From positions 62,001 to 126,000 of the forward strand of contig OMXE01000007.1 of NCBI GenBank assembly GCA_900314935.1: 64,000 nt of DNA. Direction: 5' to 3'. Shown one piece after another: positions 28,307-36,670 of the stretch (positions are counted from its first letter, which is position 1; each line of letters starts with the position of its first letter). Source of the DNA: an uncultured Prevotella sp. Lineage in GTDB: Bacteria > Bacteroidota > Bacteroidia > Bacteroidales > Bacteroidaceae. The notes below the pieces were generated by a model, which worked only from the letters and a program-made list of their open reading frames with translations, was not told the DNA's origin and ran no database searches. The position numbers and the translations under genes are program-made.

Positions 28307-30049
28307 TTACTTATTAACCTTTTTACTTTTCTCTTTAGCCTCTCCCTTCTTTTTCAATTCCAAGAGTGTGAAGGTATAGGTATAGTTGAGACTGGCATTA
28401 ATCTCAGTAGTTTTGTAACTCGACTCGTCATCAGTGATGTTAACATCATTGTATTTATTCACACCTGCGGCAAACGAGAAGGCATGTACCTTCTTGAAGG
28501 TATAGCTAAGGCTCATGTCGGCACCTGCTGACAACATGCGCTGATTGTCTTTGATATCATTGTAGCAAAGCGATACTGATGCTGAAGCATGAAGGTTTTT
28601 CTCTTTAAGAAAAGCCCGATCGGCAGTGAACGACAAGATATCTGTCGTGTACCTCGTTTCGTACCCCTCGCTCTGCTGGTGATTCAAGGAGGTGACAAAG
28701 GAAGTCTCCCATGCCTTTACATTCATAGAATGACTCAATCCGGCAGCCATGGTCTTTACGTCACTTTCTCCAGTGGCAAAGCGATTCAAGTCTTTATTCT
28801 CCGTGTAACTGCCGGAAAGAGAGAACATGTGATCAATATCTGTTCCGGAAATACTGTACGATGGGGTGATGTACAGACTATGCATGATACGATGAATCCG
28901 AGTGGAATCGTTCACCTGTATGCGCCCATCCCCTTGTGTCTGCAGATAACCGTTATAACCAACAGAAAGAAAAAGGTTCTTACCCAGTGCCGTAGATGCG
29001 TTGGCGTTATAGACAAAGCCACGCGTGGTATATAGCTGTCTGTTCGTCAAGTTATCCTCCTGACCTGTAAAGGTTGCAGAGAGGGAAAGTTTTCTGAACA
29101 AGTTTGTACTTGCGGTAATACCCAAGCTATGGTAGTTGTTCGACATATAGTAGGTGCCCAACGAAGTATAGTCGGGCTGTACCATGCGGTAGAATATGGA
29201 AGTCTGGAAATTGTTTAGATGAATGCTCATGGTTGCATCACCAGCAAAGCGAGCCAACGAAGTATAGCGAACATCAAACACCTTGTCCCATTGCTCCATC
29301 TGTCCTTCTCCCATCTTGGGAGCTTCCGTATTACTGGTGAATGCCGACACAGCAGCATTGGCTGAAAACGACAGCCATTTGGTTGGGGCTGTACGAGCAC
29401 GCACACCTACTACTAAGTTTTCCTGGGGAGAAACATAACTGCGCCAGCGTTCATCAATGGAACTTAGTCGGTCATAGGCACGAAGCAGATAAAGATCAAC
29501 GGAATGCCGTGCACTTCCGTATCCCACATAGAAGCCCCATCCCATTCTTCGATACTGCGGTGCACGGGCATTAGGGTTCTCAGGATTATCATTAATGGCA
29601 TTCCTGAGCTGTCCGTAGAAGGCTCCTGTATGGAACTTACTGTTTCGGTACTCCAAACCTACACCATTGAATGAGACATTCATCACATAACTGCTGAAAG
29701 GCATGGATGATCGTCCGAAATGACCTGTCCAGTTCTTGTAGCGAGGAGAGAGATTGAACGAAAAGTGGGGATAGTTGAACGAAGTGTTCGAGTTAGCATA
29801 ATAGAAAGAGAAAGGCATACTGAAGCCATACACGGAGATGTTCAGGTTCGCCCATACCGAGTTTGTCAACGGAGAGGCAAATCCATTTCCCATCGACGAA
29901 TGGTAGTACGTGTTTTGCGTACCCACTGCACCCGTAATGATTAACGGATCGCTCTTGGCAATCTGTGAGATATCCTGGGCATGGACAACCTTTGGCCATA
30001 GCATCAACAGTGCGATGGCTAACGTTGCTTTTATGTCAGTTCTGCTCAT
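28307..30049 (-). CDS. Outer-membrane beta-barrel protein of the giant-protein operon
   Basis: A 580-residue protein with a signal peptide (IKATLAIALLMLWPKVVHAQ). About 20 alternating amphipathic strands follow, such as FKKVHAFSFAAGVNKYND and KLSLSATFTGQED. The last strands (TEINASLNYTYTFTLLEL) precede a short basic tail (KKKGEAKEKSKKVNK). No TonB plug or box is seen, so it is a barrel rather than a TonB receptor. It lies 73 bp after the Ig/T9SS gene and 18 bp before the giant gene. This placement suggests it could dock or export the giant, but that is inference. Confidence 0.78.
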   Translation of the reverse strand: MSRTDIKATLAIALLMLWPKVVHAQDISQIAKSDPLIITGAVGTQNTYYHSSMGNGFASPLTNSVWANLNISVYGFSMPFSFYYANSNTSFNYPHFSFNLSPRYKNWTGHFGRSSMPFSSYVMNVSFNGVGLEYRNSKFHTGAFYGQLRNAINDNPENPNARAPQYRRMGWGFYVGYGSARHSVDLYLLRAYDRLSSIDERWRSYVSPQENLVVGVRARTAPTKWLSFSANAAVSAFTSNTEAPKMGEGQMEQWDKVFDVRYTSLARFAGDATMSIHLNNFQTSIFYRMVQPDYTSLGTYYMSNNYHSLGITASTNLFRKLSLSATFTGQEDNLTNRQLYTTRGFVYNANASTALGKNLFLSVGYNGYLQTQGDGRIQVNDSTRIHRIMHSLYITPSYSISGTDIDHMFSLSGSYTENKDLNRFATGESDVKTMAAGLSHSMNVKAWETSFVTSLNHQQSEGYETRYTTDILSFTADRAFLKEKNLHASASVSLCYNDIKDNQRMLSAGADMSLSYTFKKVHAFSFAAGVNKYNDVNITDDESSYKTTEINASLNYTYTFTLLELKKKGEAKEKSKKVNK

Positions 30050-30122
30050 ACCTTCTCTTTATATATATAATAAGGTATAAAGAGTTGGGGGTGTCAGCAC
30101 TCCCAACTCCTGTACTTACTTC

Positions 30123-33100
30123 TTACTTCACGATCTTCTTGCTGAAACGAGCGGTTCCGTTATTGACGGTAATGATATACATACCGCTGGGAAGTCCTTC
30201 GAGTGAGAACGACGTACCAACGGTTGTACGTACCACAGTACCGGCCGCATTGGTAATCGTGATGACGCCTTCGCTATCGCCAATGGAGATATTACGGATA
30301 GCCGTTGTTCTGCCAAAGAGTTCCACGGGGTTCTTCAACGAACCTGCCTTACTTCCGTATGTAACTGTATTGTCCAAGTCGGAGTAGGTTCCTTCCATCT
30401 TATTGTAGAGCTTGAAGGTAACGGTCTCACCAGCAGTACCGGCTACATTGATGAACATATACTTACCTCCTGCTACGTTTCCTTCACCGCGGCACTCATC
30501 ACCCACGAAGGCACCTACGCTGTAGTTTTCAGGATCGTCAATACCCGACAATACGGCCACGATCGGCATGTTATCGGCATAGGCTCTGTTGTCGTACTGC
30601 CATTCCTTAACACCATTCGATTTTGCATAGAAGGTGACATCAAAAGCCTTAGCTGCAGATGGATTAGGTGTACCCCAGTCGATGGTCTTTCCACCATTAC
30701 CCAGCGTATAGTACATATAACCCTTGCCTGCCTTAAAGGTGAAGCCATCGGCTGCCACCCACTCACCATTACTGAACTCAGCGAAGTTATCCTTACCGAT
30801 AATCATATCACCCTCTTCTGCCGTACTTGCCAAGGCAGAAGCCAAAGCTGTAAGAGGCTGATCGATCTGATGCGGATAGCCCAACCAAATATAGCCTTTC
30901 ACGGTTTGCGGAAGATCGGCTGAACTGATACCGCTCACGTTGGAACCGAGTTGGAATACCACGCTACCCTCTGTCTTGATCTTATACATACCGTCACCGG
31001 GTTTCAGTTCTGTGATGTCGCCGAAGAAGCCGTAGTTAGGATCGTTATAGAGCAGTGCCTGCTGCGAGCGGATCTCTATCACCTTGTTCTTACCGTTTTG
31101 CATCTCAGGTATCCAATTGCTGTTACTATAAAGAACGATAGAATTACTACCCGCTGGCAGTGCATTCACTGTTATCCAATCCCAACCTGATTCCAGCGCA
31201 ATCTCCTGCGAAACAGTAAGTGTTCCTGTTTCTGTCTGCTTGATGGAATACTGGTTCACTCCGTCGTAGCTTACATAGAAGGTAAAGGTTCCTGCCATGG
31301 AAGCTTTGATGGTCCATTCCAAACCCGTTTCATCAGGCGTTGCAGTAACAGGAACCGCTGTTGAGTTACTTGAGAAGGTTACCTTTACCTTAGCGGGATC
31401 AATAGTACCACCAACTGTTTGTGTCAGGGTGAGGGTAACTGCTTGTCCTACGGTTGCTTCCAATTCCGGGGCGAATGTCAAAGCTACAGGTTCCTCTACG
31501 ACAACATTGAAGGTAATGGTTGCTTGTGGATTGTCCTCTGAGGTCACCACCACTTTCCATGTACCAGCTTTGGTGACGACACCATTCTCAAATGCAGTCG
31601 CAGAGTTCTTATCAGGTGTCAATGTTATATTCTGATTGGTAGCATCCGATGGGTTTACGGTAACCATCTGTTGTATTAATCCGAACACATCATCACCCAA
31701 CTCAGCATTGATCGTGGTGATCTCGGCCGTGAGTGAGGTCACACCCTGTTTGATGGTCAGACTGATTGTCTTAGTCAGCGGAGCACCTGTAGCATCCATA
31801 CCCTTGGTGGTGATCTTCACGTTAATCGGGTTCTTTGTTACTTTTGTTGCCACATAATCAGCATCGTAATAAGCGGTATTGGAGCTTGTTGACAGCGTAT
31901 ATTCCTTATTTATATATGCTGCAGCCTGTTTGTCATTATCCCACTCGGTGGAACCAATCGTGATTACCGCATCGATCGCATCCTTCACATTGTCGCCCAC
32001 ATTCACGGTCAGCTCATCCGGACCGTTGATATAGTCGGGCAATGCCATTACAGTTACATGTACCATTTTGGTGGAAGCTATCTGTGTTTCGCCATTCATG
32101 GAATAGACATGTACATCACACTCACCTGGTTTGATGGCAGTACCCTTGCTCACATTGGCAGTCTCCTCCACAGTGAAGTCCTTATAAACCTCATCGGCAT
32201 CGGTTGGTGTATAGGTAACTTGATCCTTCAGGGCTTCCTTCACATCATTACCTACATACACGGTGATGGCCTTGCCACCCAGTTCTATGGCGGTTACAGG
32301 TTTTTCGGGCTCTTTAACAATCAGCGTAACAGTTGCTGTTGGAATATGTGTGGCAGGATGATTAGCTGCAGTTACCGTCACCGTTGTGGTTCCTGCTTTC
32401 ACAGCCTTACCTGTTTGTTGATTATATAAGGAGGCATCATCGGGAGTGAACACCAATTCCTCATCAACAAAGTCACCGCTTGGTGTCCAGGAAATTACTT
32501 GTTTAATCGCATCAATAGCATTCTGGCCTACTTCTACAGTTGCCGTTGGTTCTACTGCAGTAATTTCATTGATATAATCCAAAATCGTCACATTTATCTG
32601 AACGGGACTTACTTCATTAGAAGCAGGACTGTTAGCCTCAACCGTTACTGTTGTCTGACCACTCTTTGTTGCTATATAGTTCTGATTCATCATACTGTTA
32701 GGTTCGTAGATGATAAAGCTCGTGTCGTCAGCATCATCAGGCTTAACAGTAATATGAGGAGTGATGGCAGATAGGATGTTATCACCTACATAGACGGTCA
32801 GTTCATTGACATCACTGGAAATACTGGTTACGGGAACCTTTGCCTTTGTGATGCGCACGCCGAAGCTTCTGGATGTAAAGTTTGTTTCCTTGTTATCCAT
32901 CAAATCTCTCACCATTACATCCATACCTAACCTCGCATCTTTCTCTCCTGTTTCTGCCACTGCGGTGATAACGCCGTTCTCATCTATCGTGTAATAGGCA
33001 GCGTAATTGCCTGCATCCCATTTCAGGAAGATCTCTGTTTCATCGGTATCTATTGACGATCCTGTGATTGCAGAGGCAGGTTTGTTTTCAGCGCCGAATG

Positions 33101-33608
33101 CCAAAGATACCATGCTACCCAGATCTTTTGTTCCGGGTAGTGATACCTCCACCAGTTTCATCACCTCATCAGGGATGATAACGCCTGAGAGTGCATCAAG
33201 GGTGAGTTCAATCGGCACGGGCTGGATGGTTTCACCATTCCACGTTGCCGTAGTAGTGAACTTATACACTACGCCTTGATAATAAGCCTTGAAGGTAATG
33301 GTTTTCCCTGCATCATTCTGAGGATCACCCTTGACATTCAGTAAGAATACGTCATTGGGTAAGTTACCTTGCTGTGCCGGTTCATAAAAGTCAGTTGCTG
33401 CAGCCCTACATTCCGGTCCACTTTCTGTATCCATAAAAGCAGCCACTTCAAGTCCGTCGTTAGGTGAAACCTCATTACCATTCAAGGTGATTCTGAGATA
33501 CACCGGACTCTCACCGCTGTAGCTGTTGTTGCTCACGGGATTCCATCTCTGTGCCCATGTCACCAATGCGGCGACCATCAACATCATTGTAAACAGAATT
33601 CTTTTCAT
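30123..33608 (-). CDS. Secreted multi-Ig (BIG2-like) protein with T9SS-like C-terminal tail
   Basis: A 1161-residue protein and first gene of the six-gene operon. The signal peptide is MKRILFTMMLMVAALVTWAQ. A first module (about 25-130) has VAAFMDTESGPECRAAAT and TITFKAYYQGVVYKF. About six BIG2-like repeats follow (260-780), each beginning near L(T)VYVGDN or VEVGQN. A SLEC-like/aromatic region (820-980) precedes a second copy of the first module (SVGAFVGDECRGEG, about 1030-1090). A type A sorting tail (about 1090-1161) ends GLPSGMYIITVNNG...FSKKIVK. It is expected to be exported by the type IX system and attached to the surface. The phased repeats upstream probably control it. Confidence 0.85.
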   Translation of the reverse strand: MKRILFTMMLMVAALVTWAQRWNPVSNNSYSGESPVYLRITLNGNEVSPNDGLEVAAFMDTESGPECRAAATDFYEPAQQGNLPNDVFLLNVKGDPQNDAGKTITFKAYYQGVVYKFTTTATWNGETIQPVPIELTLDALSGVIIPDEVMKLVEVSLPGTKDLGSMVSLAFGAENKPASAITGSSIDTDETEIFLKWDAGNYAAYYTIDENGVITAVAETGEKDARLGMDVMVRDLMDNKETNFTSRSFGVRITKAKVPVTSISSDVNELTVYVGDNILSAITPHITVKPDDADDTSFIIYEPNSMMNQNYIATKSGQTTVTVEANSPASNEVSPVQINVTILDYINEITAVEPTATVEVGQNAIDAIKQVISWTPSGDFVDEELVFTPDDASLYNQQTGKAVKAGTTTVTVTAANHPATHIPTATVTLIVKEPEKPVTAIELGGKAITVYVGNDVKEALKDQVTYTPTDADEVYKDFTVEETANVSKGTAIKPGECDVHVYSMNGETQIASTKMVHVTVMALPDYINGPDELTVNVGDNVKDAIDAVITIGSTEWDNDKQAAAYINKEYTLSTSSNTAYYDADYVATKVTKNPINVKITTKGMDATGAPLTKTISLTIKQGVTSLTAEITTINAELGDDVFGLIQQMVTVNPSDATNQNITLTPDKNSATAFENGVVTKAGTWKVVVTSEDNPQATITFNVVVEEPVALTFAPELEATVGQAVTLTLTQTVGGTIDPAKVKVTFSSNSTAVPVTATPDETGLEWTIKASMAGTFTFYVSYDGVNQYSIKQTETGTLTVSQEIALESGWDWITVNALPAGSNSIVLYSNSNWIPEMQNGKNKVIEIRSQQALLYNDPNYGFFGDITELKPGDGMYKIKTEGSVVFQLGSNVSGISSADLPQTVKGYIWLGYPHQIDQPLTALASALASTAEEGDMIIGKDNFAEFSNGEWVAADGFTFKAGKGYMYYTLGNGGKTIDWGTPNPSAAKAFDVTFYAKSNGVKEWQYDNRAYADNMPIVAVLSGIDDPENYSVGAFVGDECRGEGNVAGGKYMFINVAGTAGETVTFKLYNKMEGTYSDLDNTVTYGSKAGSLKNPVELFGRTTAIRNISIGDSEGVITITNAAGTVVRTTVGTSFSLEGLPSGMYIITVNNGTARFSKKIVK

Positions 33609-33661
33609 ACGTCTTTATGTCATTAAGTTTTTGTTCTAATATCAAGCACATTTTCACGTTA

Positions 33662-33669
33662 CAAAATTA
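33662..33669 (-). promoter_or_regulatory. Putative -7 box for six-gene operon
   Basis: TAATTTTG on the minus strand matches TAnnTTTG and would start transcription about 45 nt before the ATG at 33608. No TTTG is found at the proper -33 distance. Instead the phased repeats begin at about -36, consistent with an activator-dependent promoter. Confidence 0.45.
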
Positions 33670-33690
33670 CCAAAAATATCGTTTGGCGAA

Positions 33691-33748
33691 TAGGACTTTT
33701 CGCGCAAAAACTAGGACTTTTCGCGCATTTTTTAGGAAAAATCGCTAT
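33691..33748. promoter_or_regulatory. Three 21-bp-phased direct repeats, operator-like
   Basis: TAGGACTTTTCGCGCA occurs identically at 33691-33706 and 33712-33727. A degenerate third copy (TAGGAAAAATCGCTAT) begins at 33733, so the period is exactly 21 bp. That is two helical turns, the spacing typical of LytTR response-regulator direct-repeat sites. The block sits between the divergent promoters of the six-gene operon and the M16 gene, directly upstream of both core promoters, and neither has a good -33 box. Confidence 0.65.
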
Positions 33749-33786
33749 TTGGAAGTCCAATTGGATTCCAATTGCCTATTTATTCG

Positions 33787-33794
33787 TACCTTTG
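33787..33794 (+). promoter_or_regulatory. -7 box immediately before M16 gene (leaderless start likely)
   Basis: TACCTTTG ends five bases before the ATG at 33799. The expected transcription start, 5-7 nt after the box, therefore falls on or next to the start codon. An in-frame upstream ATG at 33772 lies before the promoter and cannot be the start of this transcript. Confidence 0.6.
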
Positions 33795-33798
33795 CCGC

Positions 33799-35097
33799 AT
33801 GAAACAAACATTATTATCACCCAGTAGCTACAACACCTGCAGACTGTCCAACGGACTGCGTATCATTCATTTGCCGAGCGCTTCACCGGTGGTTTACTGC
33901 GGCTATCAGATAGCGGCAGGCACCCGTGATGAGGAGCCGGGTGATGAAGGACTGGCACATTTCTGCGAGCATGTTACGTTCAAGGGGACTGTCAAGCGGA
34001 CCTCCTTGCAGATCGTGAACAGCATCGAGCAGGTGGGTGGTGAACTGAATGCGTTTACCAATAAGGAAGATACGGTGTTCTATGCCGCTGTGTTGAAGGA
34101 TCACTTAGCAAGAGCTGTGGATGTGCTGACAGATATTGTGTTCCATAGCACCTATCCGCAACACGAAATCAATAAGGAAATCGAGGTGATCTGCGATGAA
34201 ATAGAGAGTTATAACGATTCACCGGCAGAGCTGATCTTTGATGACTTCGAGAATATCCTCTTTGAAGGACACCCCCTGGGTCATAACATCCTTGGTAATG
34301 CCGAACGCCTCCGTCAATACACCACCGCCGATGCCCTTCGTTTCACCAGTAAGTATTACCGTCCCGACAACAGCATCTTCTTTGTTTATGGGGATGTGGA
34401 GTTTAGGAAGGTGGTGAGAATGTTTAGAAGATTGTGGAATGTGGAGTGTGGAGTGTGGAGTGAGAATAGTACTAAGATACTGGATTCATCTAAAAAACCA
34501 CTTGTTCTCGAAAGCATATCTCATTCCACATTCCACACTCCACACTCCACAAATCCAATCATCCTCCACAAATCCACCCACCAGGCGCATGTGATGTTGG
34601 GCAACAGGGCTTATGATATCCATGACAAACGACGGATACCATTGTATCTGTTGAACAATATCTTAGGGGGACCTGGGATGAATGCCCGACTGAACCTTGC
34701 CTTACGGGAACGGAACGGATTGGTTTATACCGTTGACAGCAGTATGGTGAGCTATGGAGACACCGGAATGTGGTGCGCCTATTTCGGTTGTGATACGCAG
34801 GATGTGAAGAGATGCTTGCGGTTGGTAAGACGTGAACTGGACAAACTGATGAAAACGCCCATTTCATCGGCACAATTGCGTAAGGCCAAGCAACAGATTA
34901 AAGGACAGATAGGTGTGGCCTGCGATAACCGTGAGAGTTTCGCCCTCGACTTCGGAAAGAGCTTCCTGCACTACGGATGGGAGAAAGATATCAGACACTT
35001 ATTTGCTGATATCGATGCCGTTACCGCTGAGCAACTGCAAGCAGTTGCCCAGGAAATCTTCGACCCCACTAAAATCACTACATTGATTTATCAGTAA
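33799..35097 (+). CDS. M16 family zinc metallopeptidase
   Basis: A 432-residue pitrilysin/processing-peptidase-type protease without a signal peptide from this start. The inverted zinc motif HFCEH gives ligands His54 and His58 and catalytic Glu57. The third ligand is Glu134 (ICDEIESY), at the standard 76-residue spacing. The second half (IPLYLLNNILGGPGMNARLNLALRERNGLVYTVDS) is the usual inactive M16 domain with the R/Y substrate-binding pair. The linker between halves carries a foreign insertion of 42 residues (about 211-253), encoded by a 126-bp palindromic element. The frame is intact, so the enzyme may tolerate it as a surface loop. It ends 3 bp from the convergent propeller-lipoprotein gene. 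Confidence 0.92.
   Translation: MKQTLLSPSSYNTCRLSNGLRIIHLPSASPVVYCGYQIAAGTRDEEPGDEGLAHFCEHVTFKGTVKRTSLQIVNSIEQVGGELNAFTNKEDTVFYAAVLKDHLARAVDVLTDIVFHSTYPQHEINKEIEVICDEIESYNDSPAELIFDDFENILFEGHPLGHNILGNAERLRQYTTADALRFTSKYYRPDNSIFFVYGDVEFRKVVRMFRRLWNVECGVWSENSTKILDSSKKPLVLESISHSTFHTPHSTNPIILHKSTHQAHVMLGNRAYDIHDKRRIPLYLLNNILGGPGMNARLNLALRERNGLVYTVDSSMVSYGDTGMWCAYFGCDTQDVKRCLRLVRRELDKLMKTPISSAQLRKAKQQIKGQIGVACDNRESFALDFGKSFLHYGWEKDIRHLFADIDAVTAEQLQAVAQEIFDPTKITTLIYQ
34430..34555. repeat. 126-bp palindromic element inserted in frame in M16 gene
   Basis: Left arm 34430-34463 and right arm 34521-34555 are inverted copies made of gtggagt/gtggaat words. The core between them begins gaatagtactaagatactgg and matches the core of the intergenic element at 49.2 kb at about 80 percent by eye. 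The insertion is a multiple of three and has no stop in the peptidase frame. Confidence 0.82.
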
Positions 35098-35100
35098 TCC

Positions 35101-36615
35101 CTACTTACTTAGTTTCTGCACATACTTCACTGGCTCACCATCACCCTTCAGCACATCGGCAAACGACTGTGGTTTGATGGTAACAGGACCGCGCATGAAC
35201 TCCGGAATATTGTAGCTCTTCATGAACTGGCGATGGAAGTCAGGATCGGCACAAGGCAGTTCGAAAGGCTTCGTACCTTTTCCATTCTCATCGATATGAG
35301 CAATAAACGGACGAGTGTAGTTTCCATCATCTCTGCGACTGCTAAACACAACCCATCGACCATTAGACGACCATGAGTGGTAGCTTTCTGTTTTGAGCGA
35401 GTTGAGTTCGTTTGCAGGACGAACTACTCCCGTCTGCAAGTCGAGCATCCAGAGATCGGCATCGTTGTGCCAAATATGGAATACACCATATCTCCCCAAA
35501 GTGAACATCAGGTAGCGGCCATCAGGCGAGATGCGCGGCAGGGTGGCACTCTTACCCAGCGAATCAGCATCAAAAACCAGTTCGCGTGGACCAAATTCCA
35601 TCGTAGCAGGATCGAAAGACTTGCGGTATATGTTATATCTGACCGTATTGTATCGCTTGACAAACTCCAAGACTTTGTTATTTGTTGAGTCGGGGTACTC
35701 GAAATGTGCACTACTGTAGTATAAATACTTACCATCAGGTGCCCAGAAGGGGAAAACCTCCATTTCATTGGGGTCTTTCTCGATATTTGCCACTTCATTC
35801 TTCTCAACATCGTAGGCAATCAGGTCGCTCTCTGTATCATAAACCTCAATTTTATTGGGGTGATAAATATGGAATACCTGATGTGTCAAGTTAGTAGAAT
35901 AAACAATGATTGGCAGCGTGGGATGCCATGTGGGATAAACACCCGCTGAAAGGATGGAATCGTTGCGCATATTGATTTTACGGATCTTTCCATCATAAGC
36001 AACGACAGTGCCACCAAGGTTATGACGTGCATGGAATTGCATTTTGTCAGGATCGTAATGCTGGTAGTTATGGCAGTTGATACACTGCCCCTTCGGACCA
36101 TCCGTACAAAGCATATTATCGTAAATAACACTCTCATCATAGTTTTCCAAGCAGCGCTGACTGATAGTCAACTCTTCATAACAAGTATACGATGGTGAGA
36201 TAAGACGATAGCTGATATATGCATCAATAGAGTCAGGTGACACATGAATGGAGAATGGTTGATATCGGGTCCATTGTCCGTCTTTGCAGGCATAGGTCTC
36301 TACTTGTATATCCTTACCTTGAGCTGCTACAGTAAGCTGTTTCCAATCATCGATATCGGGTAGTGACTGATTGCCCCTGCAGATAATTTCTTTTTCACCG
36401 AAGGAATAGCGCACGACCATCTCCTCTGATAGGTCATCCATCTCGAAGGTCAGCGGTGCGATGTTGACGGGAACTGTTACATCCGTATAGTCAGGATATA
36501 TCTGAGGAAGTGAGTCAGATTGTGTATACTCTGACGGCAACTGCTGATTACAAGCTGTCAGGAAAAGGCAACTGAATAGCCCCATCATGAATCTATTGTA
36601 TCTATTTCTAATCAT
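35101..36615 (-). CDS. PD40 beta-propeller lipoprotein with CxxCH motif
   Basis: A 504-residue lipoprotein (lipobox LTAC after MMGLFSCLF). Residues about 30-165 are beta-rich. A CINCH motif at 178-182 fits covalent haem c attachment, followed by HxxH-type residues (MQFHARHN). The C-terminal part (about 200-480) holds TolB/PD40-like propeller blades (YPTWHPTLPIIVYSTN, FPFWAPDGKYLYYSSA, LPRISPDGRYLMFTLG, YHSWSSNGRWVVFSSR). It is cotranscribed with the DUF6057 gene 55 bp upstream. The role is unknown; a haem-bearing surface sensor or electron carrier is possible. Whether haem is really attached depends on a cytochrome c maturation system not seen here. Confidence 0.8.
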   Translation of the reverse strand: MIRNRYNRFMMGLFSCLFLTACNQQLPSEYTQSDSLPQIYPDYTDVTVPVNIAPLTFEMDDLSEEMVVRYSFGEKEIICRGNQSLPDIDDWKQLTVAAQGKDIQVETYACKDGQWTRYQPFSIHVSPDSIDAYISYRLISPSYTCYEELTISQRCLENYDESVIYDNMLCTDGPKGQCINCHNYQHYDPDKMQFHARHNLGGTVVAYDGKIRKINMRNDSILSAGVYPTWHPTLPIIVYSTNLTHQVFHIYHPNKIEVYDTESDLIAYDVEKNEVANIEKDPNEMEVFPFWAPDGKYLYYSSAHFEYPDSTNNKVLEFVKRYNTVRYNIYRKSFDPATMEFGPRELVFDADSLGKSATLPRISPDGRYLMFTLGRYGVFHIWHNDADLWMLDLQTGVVRPANELNSLKTESYHSWSSNGRWVVFSSRRDDGNYTRPFIAHIDENGKGTKPFELPCADPDFHRQFMKSYNIPEFMRGPVTIKPQSFADVLKGDGEPVKYVQKLSK

Positions 36616-36670
36616 AATCCTTGTTTCTTAAATCCTAATATCTTGTCTTCTAACATTTAACATTTAATCA

